Below, in pieces: positions 9,287 through 17,487 of a stretch of 64,000 nt of DNA. The notes below the pieces were generated by a model. That model did not search any database and had not been told where the DNA came from. It was given only the letters and a program-made list of their open reading frames with translations. Position numbers and translations under genes: made by a program. The stretch lies in NCBI GenBank assembly GCA_004296455.1, contig AP018280.1, positions 1,860,001 to 1,924,000 of the forward strand, written 5' to 3'. This DNA comes from Calothrix sp. NIES-4101. Lineage in GTDB: Bacteria > Cyanobacteriota > Cyanobacteriia > Cyanobacteriales > Nostocaceae. Within the stretch, counting starts at the first letter, position 1, and each line of letters opens with the position of its first letter.

Positions 9287-9889
9287 TTAATCTAACTTCT
9301 CGCCACTGAAGATAAATATGGGATCAACGGCAGCGAAGGTTTGAGAGAATCCGCGCATTTCCAAACGGTTAACGGCGGATTGAACGACTTCAATATTTAC
9401 GGCTCGCAATTGGGCAAAGCTTTGAGAAATCGCATACAGACTCTCTAGATTACCAGCTGTTGCTACAACTCGTCCTGAGGGGGGTAAATAACTCCATGCA
9501 GTTTGGATAATCTCAGCAATCGCTCGTCCACCTTCAATACATACACGATCAGGTTTTTGGTGCAAATCGTGCAAGCATTCCGGGGCACTTCCCTCAATCA
9601 CTTCGACATTTTTGACCTCAAAGCGATCGCAATTACGACGAATTAAATTGGCAACTTCCTCATCGCGTTCAATTGCCAAGATTTTACCCTGTGGACACAA
9701 CAGTCCTACTTCCACGGGAATAGTTCCTGTCCCCGCACCAATATCCCACAAAACAGAATCAGCTTTTAAACGCAATTGTGAAAGTAATTGCAAACGAATT
9801 TCGCGCTGACTCATCGGAATCCCCGGTAAATGCTCAAATAAATCATCGGGGATACCAGGAGTTACAAAAGACCAAAGTTTAGAAGTCAT
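9287..9889 (-). CDS. cbiT: Precorrin-6B C15-methyltransferase, CbiT subunit (decarboxylating)
   Basis: The protein has 200 residues. It is a SAM-dependent methyltransferase of the corrin pathway, adding the C15 methyl group with decarboxylation during cobalamin synthesis. Seen: N-terminal WSFVTPGIPDDLFEH and PGIPMSQREIR, then the SAM motif DIGAGTGTIPVEVG and the acidic loop AIERDE. It is a stand-alone CbiT rather than the CbiE-CbiT fusion (CobL). Start taken at MTSKLW; two codons earlier is also possible. Confidence 0.92.
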   Translation of the reverse strand: MTSKLWSFVTPGIPDDLFEHLPGIPMSQREIRLQLLSQLRLKADSVLWDIGAGTGTIPVEVGLLCPQGKILAIERDEEVANLIRRNCDRFEVKNVEVIEGSAPECLHDLHQKPDRVCIEGGRAIAEIIQTAWSYLPPSGRVVATAGNLESLYAISQSFAQLRAVNIEVVQSAVNRLEMRGFSQTFAAVDPIFIFSGEKLD

Positions 9890-10200
9890 AATCAAAATTC
9901 AGAATTCCATCATGCATCAAAAACAAACCAATATTCGCGTACCCTATGGTAGGACTGACACTAAACACTAGCGCATATAACCCTGTAGGGATATCTGCAT
10001 TTAATTACATTCACCATAATCTTTAATCTGATTAACTTCAAATTAACTTTACAAGTATCCCATCAACGTCAAGATTACACTAAGTATTATTTTTATCTCC
10101 CTATTTATGCTCAAATCAGTAATTATATCTGGCTAAAATAGCTATATTACAAAACTACTAATTAAAACTGTCCACTCAATCTATTTAGTTATTCACAAAC
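9890..10200. promoter_or_regulatory. Divergent intergenic region
   Basis: The region lies between cbiT (minus) and the exported protein gene (plus), so it should carry both promoters. Small inverted repeats are visible (TACCCTATGGTA near 9940, CCCTGTAGGG near 9991). No clear -10/-35 pair could be assigned. Confidence 0.35.
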
Positions 10201-10788
10201 ATGAAAATAATCATCAAATTTATCTTCTTCGCTACTATATTAACCCTATTTACCCCTCATCATTTTTTTGCCAGTATCGCGATCGCAGCCCAGCAAAAAA
10301 ATCCCCAATCAAATCTAATTCGAGATAGAAAGGGAAACATTATCGGTATAAATAATATGACGATAGATAAGAAACGCTACAACATTAAATTTAGATATGG
10401 TACCTTTAGCGAGATTTATCACCCTAATAATCAAACCAAGACAAATCCAACATTTTGGCAAAATCCTCAAGCTGCAACTCAAGCGCTAGTTGCTATCAAT
10501 ACAGCCTTAAATTCCCGTAAACCAATCTCCTCGAAACTGGGAATTATCTCTAGTAAATATGAATCTACTGCGTTTTCTGGTAGTGGTAATAGTTTTATGA
10601 TTCCAGTATCGAGCGATCGCACAGTCCGCGAATACGGTATCCAGCGTACTGAAAATATATACGTGAATGGTGTGATAGGCAGCTTTGAAGCTAATAAGAA
10701 ATCCTGGATTAACTATTCATTTCCCGACTTTTTCCTAACCCCAAATACACCCTTTACCTACGTTCAAATAAATCCTGTCAATAACTAA
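10201..10788 (+). CDS. Exported protein related to the N-terminal domain of cyanobacterial PEP-CTERM proteins
   Basis: This 195-residue protein has a clear signal peptide (about residues 1-29, cleavage near AIAA). The mature part has the pattern GNIIGINNMTIDKKRYNIKF, then PTFWQNPQAATQALVAINTAL. From memory this resembles a domain common in secreted cyanobacterial PEP-CTERM proteins (INNLxVxGxxYxVxF...). No C-terminal PEP motif or membrane anchor is present, so it should be released to the periplasm or outside. The function is unknown. Confidence 0.7.
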   Translation: MKIIIKFIFFATILTLFTPHHFFASIAIAAQQKNPQSNLIRDRKGNIIGINNMTIDKKRYNIKFRYGTFSEIYHPNNQTKTNPTFWQNPQAATQALVAINTALNSRKPISSKLGIISSKYESTAFSGSGNSFMIPVSSDRTVREYGIQRTENIYVNGVIGSFEANKKSWINYSFPDFFLTPNTPFTYVQINPVNN

Positions 10789-10927
10789 AACTTTTCGGGA
10801 AAAAGTAATTAAACAATATTTTTATAGTACTTACAAGCTTCTTGGTATTTATCAAAACCAAATCTAATAGTAGTCTCAGGTAAATTTGAGTTTATAGTTA
10901 TTAAAGGAAGAGTTACAGGTAAAACCA

Positions 10928-11104
10928 ATGTTTGGACTGGGATGGACGGAAGTAGCCTTAATTGCTATTGTGGCACTACTAGTTTTTGGCCCCAAAAAAA
11001 TTCCCGAACTGGGTAGCGCATTAGGCAAAACCCTACGGGGGTTCAAGGAAGAAATTAATCATCCCAATGAAGAAGCTAGTCAGGATGAGGAAGAAGAAAA
11101 ATAG
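10928..11104 (+). CDS. tatA: TatA/TatE-family twin-arginine translocase subunit
   Basis: This 58-residue protein has a short N-terminal membrane helix (WTEVALIAIVALLVFGPKK), the conserved hinge FGPKKIPELG, an amphipathic helix (ALGKTLRGFKEE) and an acidic tail ending DEEEEK. This is exactly the TatA architecture. It forms the pore-like part of the translocase that exports folded proteins across the plasma and thylakoid membranes. No tatC is adjacent, as is usual in cyanobacteria. AAAGGAAG lies about 20 nt upstream of the ATG. Confidence 0.9.
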   Translation: MFGLGWTEVALIAIVALLVFGPKKIPELGSALGKTLRGFKEEINHPNEEASQDEEEEK

Positions 11105-11217
11105 TTATTGGTTATTTGCTATTCGTTAATAGTTAAATAGTCGCTGATTAGTGTTGTGGTAGTTAGAATAATGAGTCAACTAATGACTAACAAGCATCAA
11201 CTAAATAAATAACAACT

Positions 11218-11238
11218 AACAAATAACAAATAACAAAT
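11218..11238 (+). repeat. Heptanucleotide tandem repeat (AACAAAT)x3
   Basis: Three perfect copies of AACAAAT sit between tatA and the 3' end of cphA, within a longer AT-rich stretch of related units. Such short tandemly repeated repetitive (STRR) sequences are characteristic of heterocystous cyanobacteria. Confidence 0.75.
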
Positions 11239-11240
11239 GA

Positions 11241-13943
11241 CTACAGCCTATTCACTACAGTTGTCGGAGAATTCCCAACTTGAGAGGAATCACCGAGATT
11301 CGTAGATTGATTTTGCTGTACTTCTTCTTTGACAACGCCACGGGCTTTAATCAACTTAATCGCACGGTTAATGCTTTCCGGTAAAATTACCACCAAGCTG
11401 TTTTCGGGCGCTGAATCCAATGCTTTATTGATTGCTTGGGTTTCGTCGAGTACTGTTTCGTAAGCTAAGTCTGGCTTAACTTGCTTGATACCCTTCGAGA
11501 TTAATTCAGCACCAGAACCTCGTGCCCTACCTCGCGTATCGTCATCTTCTTTGATGATTATCTTGTCAAAAATATCGGCAGCTAGCTTACCCAAAGTCAC
11601 AAAATCTTCGTCGCGCCTGTCTCCAGGACCACCAACAACACCAATGCGCTGTCCTGAGTTCCAATTTCTAACAAACGAACCTAGAGCTTCATAACTGTGG
11701 GGGTTGTGGGCATAGTCTACCAATGCATGATAATTACCCAAGTTGAACAAATTCATCCGTCCTGGCGTTTGGCTCACGGAGGCGCGGAATGTATTTAAAC
11801 CAGCCCGAATTTGCTCAATGGTGACATTCTGCACAAATGCGGCAAGAGAAGCTGCTAGCGCATTCGCAATCATAAATGGCGCACGTCCACCCATTGTTAA
11901 GGGAATATTTTCGACTTTCTCAATGCGGTGTGTCCAGTCGCCCTTCAGTATGGAAATGTAACCATTCTCGTACAATGCCGCTACTCCTCCTTTTTGAATA
12001 TGATCGCGGACTAGTTGCGAGTCATTATTCATGGTGAAGTAGGCAATATTTGCCTTAGTTTTTTCTGCCATTGCCGCGACACGAGGGTCATCAGCATTCA
12101 AAACTGCATAACCATCGGGATATACAGCTTCAGCAACTACACTCTTAAGGTGTGCCAGTTGATCGATGTTATCGATATCACCCAACCCTAAGTGGTCGGC
12201 GGCAACATTTAAGACTATACCGACATTTGATGATTCAAAAGCTAAACCAGAACGTAGGATGCCACCACGGGCTGTTTCTAACACAGCGACTTGGACTGTC
12301 GGGTCTTGGAGAATCAACTGAGCACTTTGAGGCCCCGTATTATCACCTGATTCTACTAAGTATTCCCCGATATAAGTTCCATCAGTGGTTGTATAACCAA
12401 TAACTTTACCTGTTTGTCTAAAGATATGCGCTAACAAGCGGGTTGTAGTGGTTTTTCCATTTGTGCCTGTGACACTGAGAATGGGGACGCGGCTTGCTTG
12501 TTCGTTTTTGAACAGCATATCGACAACTGCACCAGCGACATTACGGGGTGTACCGTAGCTAGGAGCAATATGCATTCGGAAACCCGGTGCGGCGTTGACT
12601 TCGACAATTACACCCTCAGTTTCCCGCAGGGGACGACTAATATCATTGGTGACAACATCAATACCAGCGATATCTAAGCCGATCGTTTTGACGATGCGTT
12701 GTGCCAACCAAATATTTTCGGGATGAATTTCGTCGGTTCTGTCAACGGCAATACCACCTGTACTGAGGTTAGCAGTTGCTCGGAGATAACAAGTTTCATC
12801 TTTAGGTAGAACGCTGTTTAGGGTTAGACCTTGCCTTTCTAGTAATTGGTAACTAGTGCGGTCTAATTCAATTTTAGTAAGAACTTTATCATGTCCGTCA
12901 CCGCGATTCGGGTCGTTATTGGTATCTTCGATGAGTTCAGCGATCGTTAATTTTCCATCGCCAACCACATGTGCTGGAACACGTTCAGCAACTGCAACAA
13001 CTTTACCATCAACAACCAATACACGATGATCGCGTCCGGTGTAGTATTTTTCAACAATAACACTACGAGAAATTTGTCTTGCGGCATCGTAGGCAGCTTC
13101 GGCTTCACTCCAACTGCGAATATCGATTGTGATACCGCGTCCGTGGTTGCCATCTAGGGGTTTAATTACAATTGGATACCCACCAACGTACTCGATCGCT
13201 TCTTCCAAATCATCAAGGAAATTGATGACATTCCCTTTAGGAACAGGAACACCGGCTTCTGCCAAAATACGTTTTGTAGCTTCCTTATCGCAAGCCAGTT
13301 CAACTCCGAGAATACCAGTGTTGTTGGTCATGGTAGCCTGGATACGTTTCTGGCTAGCTCCATAGCCCAACTGGATTAGGAAACGTGCACCAAGTGCCAT
13401 CCAAGGAATACCCTTTTTCTCGGCTTCCTTGACAATTGCTTCAGTTGAGGGTCCTAAGGCTGAGTCGCGGGCAAAGTCACGCAAGTCTTGTAAATCTTGC
13501 TCTAATTCGGCTTTCGGATAGCGACCTCGGTCGGCAATGCTTTGGCACAAGCGTACAGCGGCTCTCCCAGCATAGCGTCCGGCTTCCTCGTTTTCGTACT
13601 CGAATACAACCTGGTAGACTCCCGGTGTGGCAGTTTCCCGGGTACGACCGAAGGCTGCGGGCATACCAACAAGTTCTTGCAATTCTAAGGCAACATGTTC
13701 GATGATATGGCCCATCATTGTGCCTTCTCGAACTCGCATTAGGAAACCACCGCGACAGCCCGGCGAACAATAGTGACCCTCCAGACTTGGCAGCGCCTCA
13801 ACTAATCCTTCGTAAAAACCGGGGATTTCATTCGAGGGCGACTCGGCGAGGTTTTCTAAATCGAGGCGCATGACTATCAACTTGTGGCGTCGAATGCTCC
13901 AATAGTTGGGACCGCGTAAGGTCTGGATTTTGAGGATTCTCAT
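11241..13943 (-). CDS. cphA: Cyanophycin synthetase
   Basis: The 900-residue CphA polymerises Asp and Arg into cyanophycin, a nitrogen reserve, using two ATP-dependent active sites. Seen: an N-terminal domain with HYCSPGCRGGFLMRVREGT (about 57-75), an ATP-grasp domain (about 215-470, with GYPIVIKPLDGNHGRG at 255-270 and VEVNAAPGFRMHIAPS), and a Mur-ligase-like domain starting at the P-loop VTGTNGKTTTTR (491-502). Length is typical. ATG start. cphB lies upstream on the same strand, so the two form the usual cphBA unit that balances synthesis and breakdown. Confidence 0.98.
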   Translation of the reverse strand: MRILKIQTLRGPNYWSIRRHKLIVMRLDLENLAESPSNEIPGFYEGLVEALPSLEGHYCSPGCRGGFLMRVREGTMMGHIIEHVALELQELVGMPAAFGRTRETATPGVYQVVFEYENEEAGRYAGRAAVRLCQSIADRGRYPKAELEQDLQDLRDFARDSALGPSTEAIVKEAEKKGIPWMALGARFLIQLGYGASQKRIQATMTNNTGILGVELACDKEATKRILAEAGVPVPKGNVINFLDDLEEAIEYVGGYPIVIKPLDGNHGRGITIDIRSWSEAEAAYDAARQISRSVIVEKYYTGRDHRVLVVDGKVVAVAERVPAHVVGDGKLTIAELIEDTNNDPNRGDGHDKVLTKIELDRTSYQLLERQGLTLNSVLPKDETCYLRATANLSTGGIAVDRTDEIHPENIWLAQRIVKTIGLDIAGIDVVTNDISRPLRETEGVIVEVNAAPGFRMHIAPSYGTPRNVAGAVVDMLFKNEQASRVPILSVTGTNGKTTTTRLLAHIFRQTGKVIGYTTTDGTYIGEYLVESGDNTGPQSAQLILQDPTVQVAVLETARGGILRSGLAFESSNVGIVLNVAADHLGLGDIDNIDQLAHLKSVVAEAVYPDGYAVLNADDPRVAAMAEKTKANIAYFTMNNDSQLVRDHIQKGGVAALYENGYISILKGDWTHRIEKVENIPLTMGGRAPFMIANALAASLAAFVQNVTIEQIRAGLNTFRASVSQTPGRMNLFNLGNYHALVDYAHNPHSYEALGSFVRNWNSGQRIGVVGGPGDRRDEDFVTLGKLAADIFDKIIIKEDDDTRGRARGSGAELISKGIKQVKPDLAYETVLDETQAINKALDSAPENSLVVILPESINRAIKLIKARGVVKEEVQQNQSTNLGDSSQVGNSPTTVVNRL

Positions 13944-14164
13944 GGGAATAGGTAGATGGAGATTCGGAGTCTCTTCTAGTTTCTTACTGGAATTGACCGC
14001 TTAACTGTTATTAAAAAACAGTTTTTTCTTACATCGTATTTATTCTGCCTCATGAAACTTACTCAAAGTAGAGTACTTTGATGTTCACTTCTTGCTTTAT
14101 CCAAGGTCGTAATTAGCGGTCAACTCAGTGTAACCGCAGACAAACAATTCCGCCAGATAGTTTT

Positions 14165-14197
14165 TTAGCTAGAAATTAGCTAGAAATTAGCTAGAAT
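14165..14197. repeat. 11-bp tandem repeat TTAGCTAGAAA x3
   Basis: Three copies (two perfect, the last ending in T) lie in the 286-bp spacer between cphB and cphA. A related CTAGCTAG block recurs near 14229. No terminator-like T-run accompanies it. Confidence 0.75.
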
Positions 14198-14229
14198 TAC
14201 CGAATACTGAACTTGGACATAGCGAGAAA

Positions 14230-15093
14230 CTAGCTAGAGATACGATAGTTAGCTGGTAAGGCAGTGCGCTGGTAGAGGTGGTACTTGTCGCCGTGGCTAA
14301 GGATATGCATCCGCATATTATGAATTGTTAACGGCTCGGTAGCGCCGACGTTAGGTTCGTTAGTGTGGGTGACTTCGGTGGGGTCAACCACTGTGACGCT
14401 ACCTTTTCCTAAAACTTGCATCCAGCCATCTTTCTCAAACATAGCGCATGTATCTTCATCGATGCCAATGCCAATGCGGTCGGGGTGAGATGCGATCGCG
14501 CTGACTAATCTAACCATCCGATTGCGATTATGGAAGTGCTGGTCAACGATGACTTCGGGAATTAACCCCAAACCTGTTGCCATGTCCACTAAAGAACGGT
14601 TGGGAGACTCTCCCGAACCACCTCCTGCGATCATGTGGTGTCCCATCACCGCAGCTCCGGCAGAAGTGCCTGCTAGGGTTAATTGGCCGGAACGTACTCG
14701 TTGGCGAATTACTTCCATCACAGATGTATCAGATAATACACCACACAGCCGCAGTTGGTCGCCCCCTGTCAAAAAAACCCCCGTACAATTTTCCAGGGAC
14801 TCTTTGAAATGGAGGTCTTCACACTGGTCGCGATCGCGGATATCTAAAAGCTCAACTTTGCTGGCACCCATCTCCTCAAAAATGCGGATGTAGCGCCCAC
14901 CAATTATACCGGGTTCGCGGGAAGCCGACGGAATAATGGTAATGTGAGCATCGCTAGCACCAGAACGGGCTACAAATGTCCGCAAAATCTCGCGTCCGTG
15001 AACCTTATCTTCTGCGCCTCCAATTACGAGAACGGCGGTTTTAGTTGCTTGGGGTGTCGTCATTTCCAGCCATTTAGCCTTTAATTGCCGCAT
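14230..15093 (-). CDS. cphB: Cyanophycinase
   Basis: This 287-residue Ser-type exopeptidase of the S51 family degrades cyanophycin to beta-Asp-Arg dipeptides. Seen: VIGGAEDKVHGREILRTF, GVFLTGGDQLRL, and the nucleophile elbow AGTSAGAAVMG with Ser at about 144. VDQHFHNRNRMVRL and GIGIDEDTC follow. The ATG start has AGGAGA 7 nt upstream, which decides it. It lies upstream of cphA in the same direction, so the genes can be co-transcribed. A perfect inverted repeat lies about 110 nt upstream. Confidence 0.97.
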   Translation of the reverse strand: MRQLKAKWLEMTTPQATKTAVLVIGGAEDKVHGREILRTFVARSGASDAHITIIPSASREPGIIGGRYIRIFEEMGASKVELLDIRDRDQCEDLHFKESLENCTGVFLTGGDQLRLCGVLSDTSVMEVIRQRVRSGQLTLAGTSAGAAVMGHHMIAGGGSGESPNRSLVDMATGLGLIPEVIVDQHFHNRNRMVRLVSAIASHPDRIGIGIDEDTCAMFEKDGWMQVLGKGSVTVVDPTEVTHTNEPNVGATEPLTIHNMRMHILSHGDKYHLYQRTALPANYRISS

Positions 15094-15201
15094 TGTGTTT
15101 CTCCTGTCAACAACTTCAGGTGAATTAAACCAGTCATGCCAGCTTTAATCGATGTTTCTGCTTTACTGTTTTAAAGGACACTAATTTAGCTTTTAGGTGA
15201 G

Positions 15202-15224
15202 AAGGTAATCTTGATAATTACCTT
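15202..15224. promoter_or_regulatory. Perfect 8-bp inverted repeat upstream of cphB
   Basis: AAGGTAAT - 7 nt - ATTACCTT, about 110 nt before the cphB start. It could be a regulator-binding palindrome or an RNA hairpin. It is not a classical NtcA site: GTA and TAC are 11 nt apart instead of 8. Confidence 0.45.
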
Positions 15225-15764
15225 TCCTTCACTGAAATGTGCTTCCAGATGCAGATGCTTATGACTTAACTCTACTCTTGAAAGGCAACTTCTTTGAGGT
15301 TAGAAAAACCCGTTCCAGGGAAAGAGCAGTCCGTACAAAGCTATCTCATCAGATGTCGCCTTGAGTGGATGGTAAAGTAAAGTCGAAAAAGTGTTAAACA
15401 TCGTGCCCTCATAACTCTCGATGTTGTTGCCTAAAGCCAACGTCTTGATGTTCACCTGTTGATTTTTCCAGACTGACAAGGTACTGCTTGGGGGAAAGCA
15501 GGATTTAATCTGCCTAATTCTGGAATCAGTTTGATGCATCCTGGAAGTTGTTAACCTAGTTAATCTATTAATTTAAATGTAGATGTGACAATATTTAAAC
15601 ATAAATTAAGTAATTAGAAAAACTTTTGTCTTTGAGAGATAAGCAACAACGATTTGCCATAATTTTAGACACTCTCTAGCGAAGATACATGTGTCCAAAA
15701 TAACATCGACTTTTATTTTTTCAACATTCTAATTTAACAATAGTGTCCTCGAATACGAAATACT
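15225..15764. other. Spacer between cphB and trmD
   Basis: It should hold the cphBA and trmD promoters, which are divergent. A minus-strand frame of 79 codons (15300-15539) exists but has no usable ribosome-binding site at its first start and no recognisable family. I see no tRNA or riboswitch. Confidence 0.4.
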
Positions 15765-16475
15765 GTGCGCTTTGATATAGTTACGCTGTTTCCTGACTGT
15801 TTTACCTCAGTTCTCAATTCCGGGTTGTTGAGTAAAGCCCTAGCCAAGCAGATAGCCCAAGTAAATCTGGTTAACCCACGGGACTTTACTAACGACAAGC
15901 ACCGCAAAGTGGATGACGAACCTTATGGCGGTGGAGTTGGTATGTTGATGAAACCTGAACCAATTTTTGCCGCAGTTGAGTCACTGCCGATTCTACCGCG
16001 ACGAGAAATAATTTTAATGAGTCCCCAAGGACAAACTATCAACCAACCTCTACTGCGCGAACTAGCGACAAATTACGACCAATTGATTGTCATTTGCGGA
16101 CATTATGAAGGTGTAGACGAACGGGTGCTGGAATTAGTTACCCGTGAAGTCTCTTTAGGTGACTTTATTTTGACTGGTGGCGAAATTCCCGCAATGGCGT
16201 TAGTCAATGGAGTCACTCGCCTCCTGCCGGGGACAGTTGGCAAAGTCGAATCCTTGAAAAGTGAGAGTTTTGAGGAAGGGTTACTTGATTATCCCCAATA
16301 TACCCGTCCCGCCAATTTCCGTGGTTGGAAAGTGCCAAATATTCTCCTTTCTGGGAATCATGCTGCGATCGCCAAATGGCGCTTTGAACAACAAATCGAA
16401 CGCACCCGCAAACGTCGTCCTGACTTACTGGAAACATGGGAAGAGGAAAAAGGATGCGGGGATGCAGGGACATAG
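15765..16475 (+). CDS. trmD: tRNA (guanine37-N1)-methyltransferase
   Basis: This 236-residue SPOUT methyltransferase makes m1G37 in tRNA and so prevents +1 frameshifts. Seen: MRFDIVTLFPDCF, DEPYGGGVGMLMKPEP, ICGHYEGVDERV, and the SAM-binding trefoil knot SLGDFILTGGEIPAMALV. The start is GTG. The last residues (KGCGDAGT) are encoded by a GGATGCGGGGATGCAGGG repeat that also occurs in intergenic DNA, so the natural C-terminus has been replaced or extended. ispF follows 96 nt downstream. Confidence 0.96.
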   Translation: MRFDIVTLFPDCFTSVLNSGLLSKALAKQIAQVNLVNPRDFTNDKHRKVDDEPYGGGVGMLMKPEPIFAAVESLPILPRREIILMSPQGQTINQPLLRELATNYDQLIVICGHYEGVDERVLELVTREVSLGDFILTGGEIPAMALVNGVTRLLPGTVGKVESLKSESFEEGLLDYPQYTRPANFRGWKVPNILLSGNHAAIAKWRFEQQIERTRKRRPDLLETWEEEKGCGDAGT

Positions 16476-16571
16476 GGGTATAGGGACAAAAATCAAAATT
16501 TGCTTTGTGTCTTTCCATGACTTATTCCCAATCTCAAAATACCAAATCCAAGATCATCCAAAATACATACT

Positions 16572-17048
16572 ATGACTATTCGCATTGGTAATGGCTACGA
16601 TATTCACCGCCTAACACCTGAAAGAAAGTTAATTCTTGGTGGTGTGGAAATTACCCATGAACTAGGTTTACTAGGACACAGTGATGCTGATGTTCTCACA
16701 CACGCAATTATGGACGCAATGTTAGGCGCTTTATCGCTAGGTGATATCGGCCATTATTTTCCACCAACAGACCCCAAATGGAAGGGCGCTGATAGTCTAA
16801 TGCTGCTGAGTCAGGTTAATCAGCTTGTTCTAGATCGAGGCTGGAAAATTGGCAATATTGACTCGGTAATTGTCGCCGAACGTCCGAAATTAAAACCTCA
16901 TATTGAGAAAATGCGAGAAAAAATTGCCGGAGTTTTACAATTAGAACCAAATCAAGTCGGTGTCAAAGCAACTACTAATGAAAAATTAGATGCTGTTGGC
17001 CGAGAAGAAGGTATTTGTGCTTATGCCGTGGTTCTATTGGAAAAATAA
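16572..17048 (+). CDS. ispF: 2-C-methyl-D-erythritol 2,4-cyclodiphosphate synthase
   Basis: This 158-residue enzyme of the MEP isoprenoid pathway produces MEcPP for carotenoids, chlorophyll phytyl chains and quinones. Seen: GNGYDIHRL (metal-binding Asp and His), [33 protein letters not shown], and the C-terminal [18 protein letters not shown]. Length is typical and the start is ATG. It is in the same direction as trmD and possibly co-transcribed. Confidence 0.97.
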   Translation: MTIRIGNGYDIHRLTPERKLILGGVEITHELGLLGHSDADVLTHAIMDAMLGALSLGDIGHYFPPTDPKWKGADSLMLLSQVNQLVLDRGWKIGNIDSVIVAERPKLKPHIEKMREKIAGVLQLEPNQVGVKATTNEKLDAVGREEGICAYAVVLLEK

Positions 17049-17487
17049 TGCCTGGGGTTATTTATTAGCAGGAGTAGTTGAATTTATGTAATATTTCTTT
17101 ACTATTTATTTTCATCATGAGAAATAGTAATCAGCTAAAGAATATTGAAATGCATAGTCACAAATCTAAAACTTCTCTGGAATTGGCATTCCAGCCTATC
17201 CCTTATGGGAATTAAAGACATATTTACTTAGTAGCTAGGATTAACACCAATCCCGAAAAGCCAAGCACAAATGAGGCAAAGAAAAACTTATTAAGTATAA
17301 TGCGAAATGCCAATTGAGATAGTGATGACACAAAAATGTTTTTAAGCTCTAACTTCCGAGAGTTTCGTCAGCGAGAAGTAAATAAAATTTGACAAAATGT
17401 AAGCATTGTTTATTTCCGTAAAACTCACAACTTTCTCAGCTAGCGGCAGTCTCAGAACTGATAACTCAGCATTTCACCCTCAATCAT
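17049..17487. other. Spacer with a small perfect hairpin
   Basis: A perfect 7-bp stem with a 4-nt loop (CTGGAAT TGGC ATTCCAG, 17177-17194) lies about 130 nt after ispF but has no U-run. A hydrophobic minus-strand frame of about 35 codons (17224-17331) is described under findings. Nothing else is supported. Confidence 0.4.

Noticed and set aside
15300-15539. 79-codon minus-strand frame upstream of cphB
   Set aside because: No family resemblance, no ribosome-binding site at usable distance from the first start, and composition like a chance frame. A shorter internal start (MFNTF) has GAGGG upstream, but evidence is too thin.
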